Assembly (NCBI RefSeq): GCF_001540865.1
Contig: NC_033637.1
Span: 3,677,349 to 3,741,348 of the forward strand
Source of the DNA: Ananas comosus
Lineage: Eukaryota; Streptophyta; Magnoliopsida; Poales; Bromeliaceae
Direction: 5' to 3'
Length of the DNA: 64,000 bases
Part shown: positions 12,280 to 23,329 of the stretch, piece by piece
Numbering within the stretch: the first letter of the stretch is position 1
Layout: the number at the start of each line of letters is the position of its first letter
The notes under the pieces: model-generated
The model's database searches: none
The model's input: only the letters and a program-made list of their open reading frames with translations
Told to the model about the DNA's origin: nothing
Translations under genes and position numbers: made by a program

Positions 12280-12411
12280 TACGGGAAATTTCGCCCCTAC
12301 ACACCCCCCCTCCCTCCTCTCCCTCGTGCGGACACCTCATCACATCCATCGCAAAAAGAAACGACCGAAGAAGAAAAGAGAAAATAAAAATAAAAAAAAA
12401 GAAAAAGAAGA

Positions 12412-12452
<41 letters not shown>

Positions 12453-12628
12453 ACAAAGAGGAGGAGGAGGAAGAAGAAGAAACTTTTCCGATTCCCCCTC
12501 CCCGAATCGCCTCTCTTCGATCCGCAGCTTCTCCCAAACGCGAATTCCACTCCCGATTGCGGCTTATTCGGAAAGCCGAGTCCTTGTGATTGGTTGCATG
12601 GAATAGAGGGAGTGGATGCGGAGATAAG

Positions 12629-13580
12629 GTGAGAAATCCGAGCATCGGGGCGCGGATTTGGGGATTTTGGATGCTCGATTGCTGTTTGTAGCGCGATTTT
12701 GATCTTGTTCGTGTCGATCTCCCCCGATCTGTTCGTGGGAGGATGGATCTTTGCCCGTCCCTGTTTTGCTTCGTCTCTGTTGCTATTTTTCGGGATTTTG
12801 CGGACGGGACGAGTCCCAATTCGAATTTTTTTTTATTTTTTTGCGATTTTGATTAGATGGTTGTGTTAAAGATGGGATTTTGTTATCTGGGTGTGCTTTG
12901 TTTTGTTGGGGGTTTTATCCCTTGATGTTGAACTCGTTGTCCCTGAATTTTGGGCGTTTCTGGTTTCGATTTGCTTGTGTTTGAATACGTGATTGATTTG
13001 TTGAGATTTATCTCAAGATTTGGTTATGTTTCATTTTTGGTTGTGCTAAAGTAGGGAGCTTGTGGATAATAATTATGCGAGATATATTAAGAAAAGTATT
13101 CTTTTTGAAGTGGAATTCGTTGCTTTATTTGTATGTGTTCTTTGATCATCAGAGAGAATATACTTTCTTTGGGATAGCGAAACTGCTCACACACAATTCT
13201 TTTCCTTTTCCATCTCCTCTGTGTTTACTTGACGATCTCTTATTACAAAATGTTCGAGTTACCTCTCAAGCAAGTTTAGTCCTTGTGGATCCTCTGTGTG
13301 CACGAAATTGTGAGATGATGTTGAATTTTCCTTGTTTTAATCATTTCTTTTTGTTATGATCTTAGATATTTTCTACTTTTATCATTTTTGATAGCTTCTG
13401 AAGTTATTGCATGCTCCTTTCTCTGTTTATGCTCCGCACTTTGTCCATATAGTCCCATTGTCTCTAATATAGTCCTGTGGATTTAATCATCAGTAATCAA
13501 TGTAGTTTATGGGTCTAGTAGTAGATGTTTGTTTATCTTGGCATGCAATCTGATATACTTTGTTGTCTCTGAAATGGCAG
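12629..13580 (+). other. 5'UTR intron of RCC1-family gene
   Basis: A donor (AAG|GTGAGA) at 12629 and an acceptor at 13580 (or 13583; the sequence GGCAGCAG offers two acceptors three bases apart) bracket T-rich DNA between the leader and the coding exon. Leader introns of this size are common in plant genes and often raise expression. The first exon would be about 12305-12628 and contains a (GA)n microsatellite. Confidence 0.6.
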
Positions 13581-13643
13581 CAGATTGAACTTGCATCTTC
13601 GTCGTAATCTCAAGGGGTGCTGCTAACTACGGAGCAGTGCCCG

Positions 13644-16364
13644 ATGGACGCGACCACGAGCGGAGCCTCCCCCTCCATCCCTTTCCTCAACATTGTCGAT
13701 GAGCCCCCCCTCTCCCTCGCCCCGCCTTTACCCCAAAACTTCCAACGATCCCAGCGCCACTGCTTTGGCAACTCCGCCCCCGGCGAATTCCCCTTAGCTG
13801 CTAGCCCTTCTGTCGTGCTCCATGTCCTCACCGCATCCGACCTCGACCCCCAGGACCTTGCCAAACTCGAGGCAAGTGTGAAAGTGCTTCCGATTCTCTC
13901 TCGCGTTTAAAGAATCGATAATGCTGCTGATTCGATTTCTTGGTGGTTGCAGGCGACATGTGCGTTCTTCAGGAAGCCAGCGAATTTCTCACCGGATTAC
14001 CAGTTGTCCATGTCGGAAGTCGCGGCATTGGACATGTGCCAGAAAAGGGCGATATTTAAGCCCATGACGATGGAGGAGAGAGAACTTCTTAAGCAGCGGT
14101 GCGGGGGGTCGTGGAAGCTCGTGCTTAGGTACATTCTAGCTGGTGAGGCATGCTGCCGCCGCGAGAAGTCGCAGGCGATCGCCGGGCCCGGGCACAGCGT
14201 TGCAGTGACCTCGTGCGGTTCAGTCTACACCTTCGGTTCCAATGGCTCGGGCCAGCTCGGGCACGGCACCTTGGAAGAGGAGTGGCGGCCGCGCATTATA
14301 AGGTGGTGATTTTTCATCTTCCGAGTTGCTTCATAAACACAATAAAAAAAGTGAATCAACATTCAAGAACGAGAATTTTCGGTGGTACTACTTGCAGATC
14401 ATTGCAAGGCATTCGGATCATCCAGGCTGCAGCTGGAGCCGGACGGACAATGCTGATCAGCGATGCGGGTAGGGTTTATGCATTCGGGAAAGACTCATTT
14501 GGAGAGGCGGAATATGGGGCACAAGGGTCTAAAGTTGTTACGACACCCCAAATGGTGGAATCATTGAAGGACATATTTGTGGTTCAAGCGGCAATCGGGA
14601 ACTTCTTCACTGCTGTTCTGTCTCGAGAGGGGAGAGTCTATACTTTCTCTTGGGGTAATGAGACGAAGCTAGGGCATCAGACGGAGCCGAATGATGTTGA
14701 ACCCCGTCTTCTCTTGGGTCCTCTTGAGAATATCCCGGTGGTGCAAATTGCAGCTGGCTATTGCTATCTCCTAGCATTGGCGTGCCAACCAAGTGGCATG
14801 TAAGATATTTCCCTTATTATCAGTTCTCAATTATTATTCTACCAAATTCAAATTCAAAGTTCAAATCTAGCCCTAGCGAAAAGATTTACTTGTCATGTAT
14901 TCAATCCTTATTCATGCTAATAGTTTCTTTTGGTTCCTCTTTTCTTCATTGAACACATTGTATGAGGAACTCTTTAAGATGATTGCGCCACAGTATTAAG
15001 AATGACTTGTTCAACTACTAGTAAAGCTTGTACATTAAGAGCCTATTTGAATGGTTGAACAAGTTATCTAGTGATTGATCAAAGTGTCATGGCCATTTTC
15101 TTTTGATATTGCACAATAAGGAGACTGAGCTTGTGTGAGATCTTGTTTCTGACTTTTCAGGATAGGATGGTCACCTTAAAAAGATCATCTACTGCAAATT
15201 TTGAGATAAATGGTTTCGAGGCTGTATATTCTTTATGCAATGTAGACACCTTTTCATGCTTCCCAACAACCGAGATATGTTGAAAAAGATATCCATGCTT
15301 CCAAACAGGCCCTAACCATTTCTTATGTCTCATTGTTTATTTGCAATTGTAATGTAGGTCGGTTTACTCTGTGGGCTGTGGTCTAGGAGGCAAGCTCGGG
15401 CACGGTTCGAGGACCGACGAGAAGTACCCGAGATTGATCGAGCAGTTCCAGGCTTTGAATCTGCAGCCTATGGTCGTGGCGGCGGGTGCATGGCACGCCG
15501 CCGTTGTAGGGCGGGATGGGCGTGTGTGCACGTGGGGTTGGGGACGGTACGGCTGCTTGGGCCATGGCAATGAGGAGTGCGAGTCCGTCCCTAAAGTAGT
15601 TGAAGCCTTGAGTAAGGTCAAGGCCGTCCATGTTGCTACTGGTGATTACACGACTTTCGTTGTGTCGGATAACGGGGATGCGTATTCATTCGGCTGCGGA
15701 GAGTCCTCAAGCCTGGGGCATTCAGCTGCGGTTGATGGACAGGTTTTACATGCTATTCTTTTTATCATTTTCTTCCCCTCTTTATACTGAAGTTACTCCT
15801 TCCTCATTCAACTAACTTTTTGTTTTCTCCATAATTCATAAACCAAACTAGATGTTGCGGAAGAATTTTTTGTAGTCAAAAATCTCATTTAATTGTCTAA
15901 AATTTATGTTCGAAAGAACCCGAAATCCAAAATCATAAGCAAACAAGGCCTAAGGTTTAAGTTCATGATATAATCATACAATAGCAGTAATAACTATCTA
16001 CAACATTTGTCTAACATCTAACAAAATTTATGGTGATGTGTAGCAAATCGACTCTTGAGTCAATAAATTGCTGTATCATTCATTTGACAAAGTCTCAAGT
16101 ATTTTTTTTTCTTATTTCCAGGGCAACAGGCACACTAATGTGCTTACTCCAGAACTAGTCACCTCTCTGAAAAATATCAATGAAAGGGTGGTACAAATCA
16201 GCCTCACAAACTCGATATACTGGAATGCGCACACGTTCGCTCTCACCGAATCGGGTAAGTTGTACGCGTTTGGGGCGGGTGACAAGGGCCAGCTCGGCAT
16301 CGAACTCGTCGCGCAGCAAACCGAGAGAGGGAATCCGGAAAGGGTCGAAATCGATCTCAGCTAG
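13644..16364 (+). CDS. RCC1-repeat (regulator of chromosome condensation) family protein, 535 aa
   Basis: Exons 13644-13871, 13953-14302, 14398-14799, 15358-15742 and 16122-16364 form one 536-codon frame ending in TAG. The N-terminal ~150 residues include an F-box-like helical stretch (PSVVLHVLTASDLDPQDLAK...) and GGSWKLVLRYILAGEACCRR. The rest is RCC1 beta-propeller repeats with the typical GxxxxGQLGHG/GxLGHG motifs (GSNGSGQLGHG, GCGLGGKLGHG, GWGRYGCLGHG, GAGDKGQLG). It closely resembles Arabidopsis RCC1 proteins such as AT3G26100/AT3G15430 (recalled). The partner is unknown; RCC1 propellers act as guanine-nucleotide exchange or scaffold domains, so GEF activity is not implied. Intron 1 uses a GC donor (GAG|GCAAGT); the reading frame requires it. 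An in-frame ATG at 13617 would add nine residues; 13644 starts the family-typical MDATTSG. Confidence 0.95.
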
Positions 16365-18800
16365 CCTTCAGTTAGCTCATGGAGGCAGGCGTAGTGCTTA
16401 TTCCGCTTATTCCTCTACATTTAATCCTGTTAATTCTTTTGGACTTCTTTAATCTCTTCTGCTGACTATTCCTCTGATTATAACAAAAGGCATCTGATGT
16501 TCATATGCTGTCGAAATCTGCTTTTAGAATTCATGTTCATATGTAAATAGTAAGGAACAAAACATGGGTCGCTAGTTGCATGCTCAGGCTTGAAAAGTAG
16601 ATAGCTGACATGCTGTTGATAGCTCTTTAGTTTAAGGTGTGCAAATTAAATTCAAATGCCTTCATTTCATTTGACTAATCATACACTTACCTTCTGCTTC
16701 TCTTGGAATCGCATATTTGATGCTCATTACGATTTGTGGTGAACTGCATTAATCTGCTCTGCTGCTCCGTTTATTTCAGGTTTAATTTTTTTTTACCGAG
16801 AATAGCTATTCAGATTAAAACCACGTGTAGAATAAGGCATGAGAATACGTGACACGTATTGTTTGATGGGTCGGTATTATAATGGAGATCAAGACATTTG
16901 GTGATTACTTTTAACTTAAAAATTCATACATATACTTGAAATATGCATCCAAGTTGAAAAGATTAAATCAATTACTAACTTATACACATATGAAATACTG
17001 ATTTATCAACAATATCTGAGGAATCTTTTGAAGGGACGTATAATTTGATTGGAATTTTTGGGCTGTTTGTTTGGTGGGGACCTGGGTGATTTAATAATTC
17101 AAGCAACCAATGATGGAAAGCATCTTAATTATAAAGTGGCTCCAGCTACAAAGATTGACACAAGAGAAGTCATAGTTTGGGCCCATTACGTAATCTTTTA
17201 CTTTACCTTGGGGAAAACAACTCCATTATATTATATGGAGGGGATCATGCGATTGTTAACTTACCTACAAGTTTTGCTTATTAGAAAAGTACTGTTGAGT
17301 GCAGGTTCCTCCAAGTTTAGGAACTATTATCTAATCATATTTTGAGGAGATGATGCATGCGCTGAGTTGTCGGTTCTTTTAGCACTATGCTTAATAGAAC
17401 TAACCGATATTCTGCTGTTTGAGTAGTGCTATTTGAAGAAACATTTTATTAATTTAAACTCTATATATTGGTCAGTAAAGTTTCACAATTATCCTTTGCT
17501 TTTTTTGGTTGGACAATTAATATTTCAACTTCCTGAAGCTATTTCGCTTGGTCCTCGTCTTCATCTACTTAAAAAGTAAATAAATAAATAAATAAAATCT
17601 TCGCGTCCATTACAACTGTACAGTAATGAATTTTGCATTTAGTGGCCCTCAATCAGTCGCATCTCGTTGCAGTTGATTTGGGCTCATTTTAGCTACCTAC
17701 CTGCTGTAGCTGAATTTCTAAATCATTCTGTTTGCCAAATGCTCTACTGCGTGTCGATGTCTCGAATCAATAGCCGCGCATCTCCTCGGACCGAGCTACG
17801 GCCAATAATGGGCCTAGAAAAGGCCCATAACTTGTAGGCCGAGTATCTCCTCGGACCGGGCTACGGCCCATAACTTGTAGGCCTAGTTTTTTCTTTATTT
17901 ATATATTTATTTTCTCTGATTCAAACATTGTTCAAAACATACAAACTCGAATGGTCAAATATCAAGCGCCTGGACAGCTAATCTCAAATTGTTGTTAGAT
18001 AAGAAGAATCTTAATCTTAATTTATTTATATTACTCAAAATATTTATATATTAAAATATAATTAAAATTTTGACTCGACTTCGATTTATTTAACCTCTGA
18101 CTCTCTCAGAAACATGAATTCAAACCGGGTTTTGGGTTGGGTCGGTTCGGAGGAGGAAAAATCGAGCTTGACCGTGCGCTGCCGCCGCCTTATCTGGACC
18201 GGTCCCTTCAGACTACTTCCCCCACCAAAACTTGCACGGACTCGGTTCATCCGTGCATTCCGTGCACCACCCCCACTCTCACACTATTTTGATCCCAATC
18301 TTTTTTTAAAAAGAAATTTTGTTAGAGATTATATAGAATAGAAAAATAAAATACCCACTGAAACTTTCAAACAAAATAGGAATCACTGTGAGGTGCGTTT
18401 ATTTAACTGAAAATAAAGACGAATAAAGCAATTTTTGGTCGTAAATATTTACTTTCGCTGTTTGATTTACTGTAACTTTACATTCGACTAAAATCAAAGT
18501 GTTCCACGACAATATAATTAACTTTTGGCCCATTTTAGGCTGAAGTGAATTACGAAAAAAATAATAAAAAAATATCGAACAAGCAAAAAAAGAAAAGCTA
18601 AAGAAATTTTAGTTTCTTATACAAATAAATAATACAAGAGGATTAACTTTTATCTAAATTTTAGTTTCTCTGAAAGTATGTTTTAGACTGAATTTTATTT
18701 TTCATGAAACAAGCAGATCTTAAACTATTTAATCGAAACTGAAATATAAGATATTAATCATATGAAGAACTGCACATGAGGAGCGGTGCACAGGATGAAC
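16365..18800. other. Intergenic, no gene recognised; GC-rich tandem duplication near 17.8 kb
   Basis: Contains the 3'UTR of the RCC1 gene and then AT-rich DNA. Between about 17775 and 17885 a segment with TCTCCTCGGACCG and GGCCCATAACTTGTAGGCC is present twice in tandem. A (AAAT)n tract lies near 17577-17597. No coding sequence is supported. Confidence 0.6.
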
Positions 18801-18804
18801 ATAT

Positions 18805-18868
18805 ACACCCGGTGCACGCAATAAACTCCTCCGTACCTACCCCCCTCCTCCGCTCCATCACTATATAT
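18805..18868 (+). promoter_or_regulatory. Promoter of copper chaperone gene: shared motif plus TATA box
   Basis: ACACCCGGTGCACGCAATAA (18805-18824) is followed by a TATATAT box at 18862-18868, about 90 bases before the ATG, giving a short leader. A second TTTATAA lies only ten bases before the ATG, too close to be the TATA box. Confidence 0.5.
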
Positions 18869-18955
18869 GTAGCGGGGGATTCGCGTCTCCTCCCCACGCC
18901 CATTCTTTTTGGCTCTTTCGCTTTTTAACATTTTACGGCCCCTTTATAAGACGCC

Positions 18956-21126
18956 ATGGCTGAGGTAAGCTTCTCCTCTCCCTCTCCCTCTCCCTCTCCC
19001 CTAGGGTTTCAGATCTATATCCCTGTTCCTAAATTCCACCGTTTTCTTCGGATTTGCGCCTTCGATTCCTTATTATTGTTGTATTTCATCTGAATTGTGA
19101 TCAATTACGGACAAATTGCATGGTGTTGTTGGTTGATTGGACGAATTCATCTTAATCTCTTGCTACCTTTCTTCTTGATCGTTGATCTGTTGTAAGCTAG
19201 CTTGCGGAAGTTTCAGTTTGTGCATCGGATTTGAATTGTTTGACGAGAGATGTATAGTGGAATGCGTATGTGTATGCGTCTGATTAGGGATGTGATTTTT
19301 GGGAAAAAAAAGTTTTCGCCTTGCGAGTATATTTAGGTCCAATCAAAGGGTTTCGAGATTTTAGATTAGATGGGTTTTTACTCCTCCTTTTTTTTTTTTT
19401 TTTTTCCTGCTCCTTTCTCCTTCTGAATCTGAGGCCTGATGCAGCTTTGGCAAGGTGACAACTTCTGATGATGCACCTTTTGCTTATCTGTATGATGCAA
19501 TGGTTGGCTTGGAAATTTCTGAGTCACGAACAGTGAAAAGTATCCCTAAGGAGAATTTCAGTTCTTCTGGTTATCCCAATTGTGATTGATAGGAATTGAG
19601 GGGATTAGAAGGGATAAAGAGGGGATAGAACAAGTCCAGCGTACTCCCGTGAATTATATCCTGGGGATAAATGTGCATTTCGGATATTTTCTTGCATTTA
19701 ATTTCAAGTGAGAATTTCATATCTCATTGTGTTTGGAGGGATAGATGGGATATCTACCGCTATCGCAACCTTATTCCCCAAGCAAACTCTAGCTAAGAGG
19801 AAAAGAGGTAGGATAAGAGATTGACATCTAGGCATTTCCCCTCCCTTCCTCGGTGTTTCTCATGGAGTTGTTGGATTTAGCCTTGGGAATGGATCTTAAT
19901 AACGATTAGGGGATTCTCCTCTCACTTGTTGAGAAGAATGTTTACTTATGCTATTCAGCTGTTCACGTTGCGTAGATGCTCAGTCATGCATACTTATTCT
20001 TGGCAAACTATTTGTTTTCTTTTAAGGTGTTTATGATAAAAAAACTATATTGGATGAAAATGTATTGGGACCCCCTCAACTATAGGCCTGTTTGGAATAA
20101 ATTCTTTAATTATTTTTCTTTTCATTTGCACACCCTCAACTTTTGACTTTTCTGATTTAAATTAGTTTTAGGTAAAAATGTGTAGAGACCCTTTCAACTA
20201 TAGGATGCTTTAAAATAGATCCCTCAACTCTATTATTATCTTTTATCAATGACCCCTCAACTTCTCATTTTGTTTGATTTGAGTTGATTAACCATTTGAG
20301 TTAAAGAATTTTAAATGTAACAGCTTGATTAGCTATTAATCATTAACAGTAAATGAAATCATCAGTTCCATTAACTGAAAAAATCCTCAAAACATGCTAG
20401 GATTACTGCTAAATTTTTCTAAATCTTTAGTTATTTAATAAAAATATGTACCAGCAAGAATGACGGATTTAATATTTTTGTGTCATTGAACATTTTGTAC
20501 CAAAGGAGTATTCTACTTTTACTGTCACTTGAAAGTGTCTTAATGAAAATTTTCTTCATTTGTTATCTTCTGCAGACTGTTGTCCTCAAGGTTGGTATGT
20601 CCTGCGAAGGTTGTGTTGGAGCTGTTAAAAGGGTCCTTTCTAAAATGGAAGGTTGGTTCCCCGCGTTCTTGTGTCTTTTAATAGTTTAACAATTAATATG
20701 AAGTTGGTGTAAGTAGCTGCTTACAGACTGTTGTCCTCAAGTTTTCTTGGGCATATGCCATGTGGTCTAACCGTACTAAACATAATTTTTACATTGAGAA
20801 ACATGGAGAGATCTCCTCTCTCCCCAGATTTACTTATACATGCAAATATTCATGTTTGTGGGAAGAAATTTTAGGTTGGGTCTTGTATTGGCTGTACCTT
20901 CAGCATGTGCATAAACAGCTAATGGAGATCTACTGCTGTTTGTGATTTTTTTTTAGGTGTTGAATCATTTGACGTCAACCTCACAGAGCAGAAGGTAACT
21001 GTAAAGGGCAATGTGAAACCAGAAGCTGTTCTACAAACTGTGTCAAAGACGGGGAAAAAGACTTCGTTCTGGGAAGCAGAAGCTGAAACCAAAGAAGCAG
21101 CTGCTGCTGTCACTGCTACTGAATGA
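18956..21126 (+). CDS. ATX1: ATX1-type copper chaperone (HMA domain), 84 aa
   Basis: Exons 18956-18964 (only MAE), 20576-20651 and 20957-21126 join to 85 codons ending in TGA. The protein is one heavy-metal-associated domain: [20 protein letters not shown] holds the MxCxxC copper site (C13, C16), and the lysine pair in SKTGKK, near residue 65, is typical of cytosolic ATX1 chaperones. These carry Cu(I) to P-type ATPases in the secretory pathway. The short Ala/Glu-rich C-terminus ([10 protein letters not shown]) lacks the long tail of CCH proteins, so ATX1/antioxidant-protein-1 type fits best. The 9-base first coding exon, separated by a 1.6-kb intron, is a known arrangement in this family. MITE-like remnants occupy part of that intron. 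Confidence 0.93.
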
Positions 21127-21806
21127 TACTTCACATGACCAATTATACTAAGTTGGTGGGTTGATCTCAATATGAGAAATTGTGTACGATGTTTCTAAAG
21201 TTCAGCACTCTGTATGAGTCAGTACAGTTTGCCTCTGAAACATAACAGATGAGTTTCCACACTTAAAGTATATCAATAAGATAGTATAAACTGTTATTTA
21301 ATGTCTTATTGTAAGTGCGCTGCAAATAATCGTCATACTTTGCTATTCTTGTCTCATTGTTGATTCCTATGTTGGGTTCAAGTGCCCTAATGGTGTTAGG
21401 GACTTGCGGTACAAATGGTTCAGAGCTTTCTTGCTTATATGGGAATAAAGAGTGAGAATAGGATACAGTTGGTGTCCGAACTTAAGCCTTCTCAACCCTA
21501 TTTTTATTAAGATTATTATGGTATTTTTTGATTTATGAACTGTTAAAATTCAGTGAAGAGTTTGTCTGTCTTTAGCTACATCGGCTATATGGGGTTTTAA
21601 CCGTAGAATGGTCGTCATCCATTCTCACGTTCTTAGCCTTCACCTATACGGTAAAAAAGGTATATTGGCACACTGTATTTTAAATCAACTATGCGTTTGT
21701 TCGGATTCCTCTGTTAGTGTTTAATTTGATTGACATTGAAGCGATAAGAAATGCATAGCATAGTAATAAAAAGGGGAGGAGAATGCCCCTGGAGGTAGTA
21801 CTCGTA

Positions 21807-21977
21807 TCAGATGAGCTCATAGTCTTGCGAGAGCTCGGATGCGGGAGTTGGCGGGCATGTAGAACTCTGCAGCAGCCCGAGCTTCAGTCTGTCGATTTCC
21901 GCCTTAAATCGCCTGTCCGCAACAGCTTTTAGTTCGTTATTGGCGAGTTTTGATTTTGAGCACTTAACTGCATCCAT
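21807..21977 (-). CDS. Unrecognised small protein or terminal exon, 56 aa
   Basis: The reverse-strand frame ATG (21977) to TGA (21807) encodes a charged, non-repetitive peptide starting MDAVKCSKSKLANNELKAVA. It continues through RRFKAEIDRLKLGLLQ (a possible amphipathic helix) and ends SQDYELI. The tract is more GC-rich than its surroundings and has mixed codon use, unlike neighbouring junk frames. A (GA)n tract just upstream of the ATG resembles the leaders of other genes here. It lies tail-to-tail with the copper chaperone and downstream of CCT5 on the same strand. It could instead be the last exon of a longer gene (AG acceptors lie at TTACGGTAG and ATGGATGCAG). I do not recognise it and assign no function. 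Confidence 0.45.
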   Translation of the reverse strand: MDAVKCSKSKLANNELKAVADRRFKAEIDRLKLGLLQSSTCPPTPASELSQDYELI

Positions 21978-22313
21978 CTCTCTCTCTCTCTCTACCGTAA
22001 TTTCCCTCTTCCCCTAAGAAAATTCTGTGTAACAGATATTCCATCTAACAATATGAACAAACACCCAACATGCTCTAGACTCATAATACAAGAATCAAAC
22101 TATACTCCTTCACATCACACCCTGAAATCACAATCACCATAGTACATGCAGGTAGCAAAAGGAATATCAGCTCAAAGAGAGGACTTCTTCCTGCTTCCTC
22201 GTTCGCCTGCATGACAGCCATTCAGCCATGCGACAAATGACAGAAGCAATCATCCCCCAATGACAGAAGCACTGCTACACTATTTCCGCTACTGTTCAAT
22301 GCTATTATATTTA

Positions 22314-22959
22314 GGCTAAATTACAGAAAACCCCCCTGTAATAACCCGCTTTTTCACTTTCCCCCCTTGACATTTAAAAACCTACACTTTGCCTCCTTTT
22401 AAAATGAAAAATGTGCACTTCACCCCTAACGTTAGGGTTCCGTCAGGGGTTCTGTTAAAAAATATTTTTTTATACTGAAAATACCCCTCTGCCTCTTCTC
22501 TGATGCTTCGCTCCCTCCGGCTCGCCGCTTCGCCGCCTCGCCGCCTCGCCATCCTCCACTGCTTCGCCCTCGCCCACAACTGCTTCGTCCTCCTCCGCCG
22601 CCTCGCCTTCGCCCTCGTTGTCCCTGCCTACCTCTCCATCAACACCCATCTTAGTACCTTCCCTACTGTCGCCGAAATCGATGGGCGACGACGATGTAGG
22701 AGGAGAAGGGGAGCAGGTGGAGAAGAAATTGGAGAGGAATCGTGGCCGATTGAGGTGGAAATAGCGGCGGATCGAAGGGGCGGCTGAGGAAGCTCAGGAA
22801 GAAGACAACAATGGCGAGGGGCAAAATCGTCATTTTACACACCGTAACCCCCCTGTGAACATTTTTCATTTTACAAGGGGGCAAAATGTAGGTTTTTAAA
22901 TATCAGGGGGGAAAAGTAAAAATGCGGGTTATTACAGGGGAGTTTTCTGTAATTTAGCC
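22314..22959. mobile_element. Mutator-like MITE with GC-rich passenger (Pack-MULE-like)
   Basis: The ends GGCTAAATTACAGAAAACCC and its reverse complement-like GGGTTATTACAGGGGAGTTTTCTGTAATTTAGCC form long inverted repeats of about 100 bp. Flanks are TTATATTTA (22305-22313) and TCATATTTA (22960-22968), a 9-bp duplication with one mismatch, as expected for Mutator-like elements. The centre (about 22490-22810) is strongly GC-rich (CGCCGCCTCGCC repeats), unlike the AT-rich arms, and looks like captured genic sequence. No transposase. Related arms occur at 29555-29660 and 29963-30340. Confidence 0.8.
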
Positions 22960-23329
22960 TCATATTTATGATAATAAAGCTTCAGAACAGAACCCTAAGC
23001 GACATAAGAATTTATCAGAAAAGAAAATTCTTCAAAGAAATACCTCAAATCTTCACTGTCGTTGATAAATAAAACAATCGACAAAAACATTTACTGCTAT
23101 CCTCGTCGTCAGTTTGTCCAAAAGTTCTTCACTCTCCAATACATTAACAAGGCACAATATAAGCAGTCACAGCGAGATGTAAATCAGATCTTAAAGCACA
23201 GTTATCAGGCTCAACAAACATTTCCAAACACCACATAACGACTTGGCCTTTTAGACCAGTTTCAGTTTCGGACGATAGTTAAACTGTCCAGAACGCAAAA
23301 CTTGGCAAATGCTTCTCTCTCAAACAACA

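Noticed and set aside
12255..12632. 125-codon plus frame and overlapping Ser/Leu-rich reverse frame
   Set aside because: They run through the (GA)n leader of the RCC1-family gene; the composition is microsatellite-derived.
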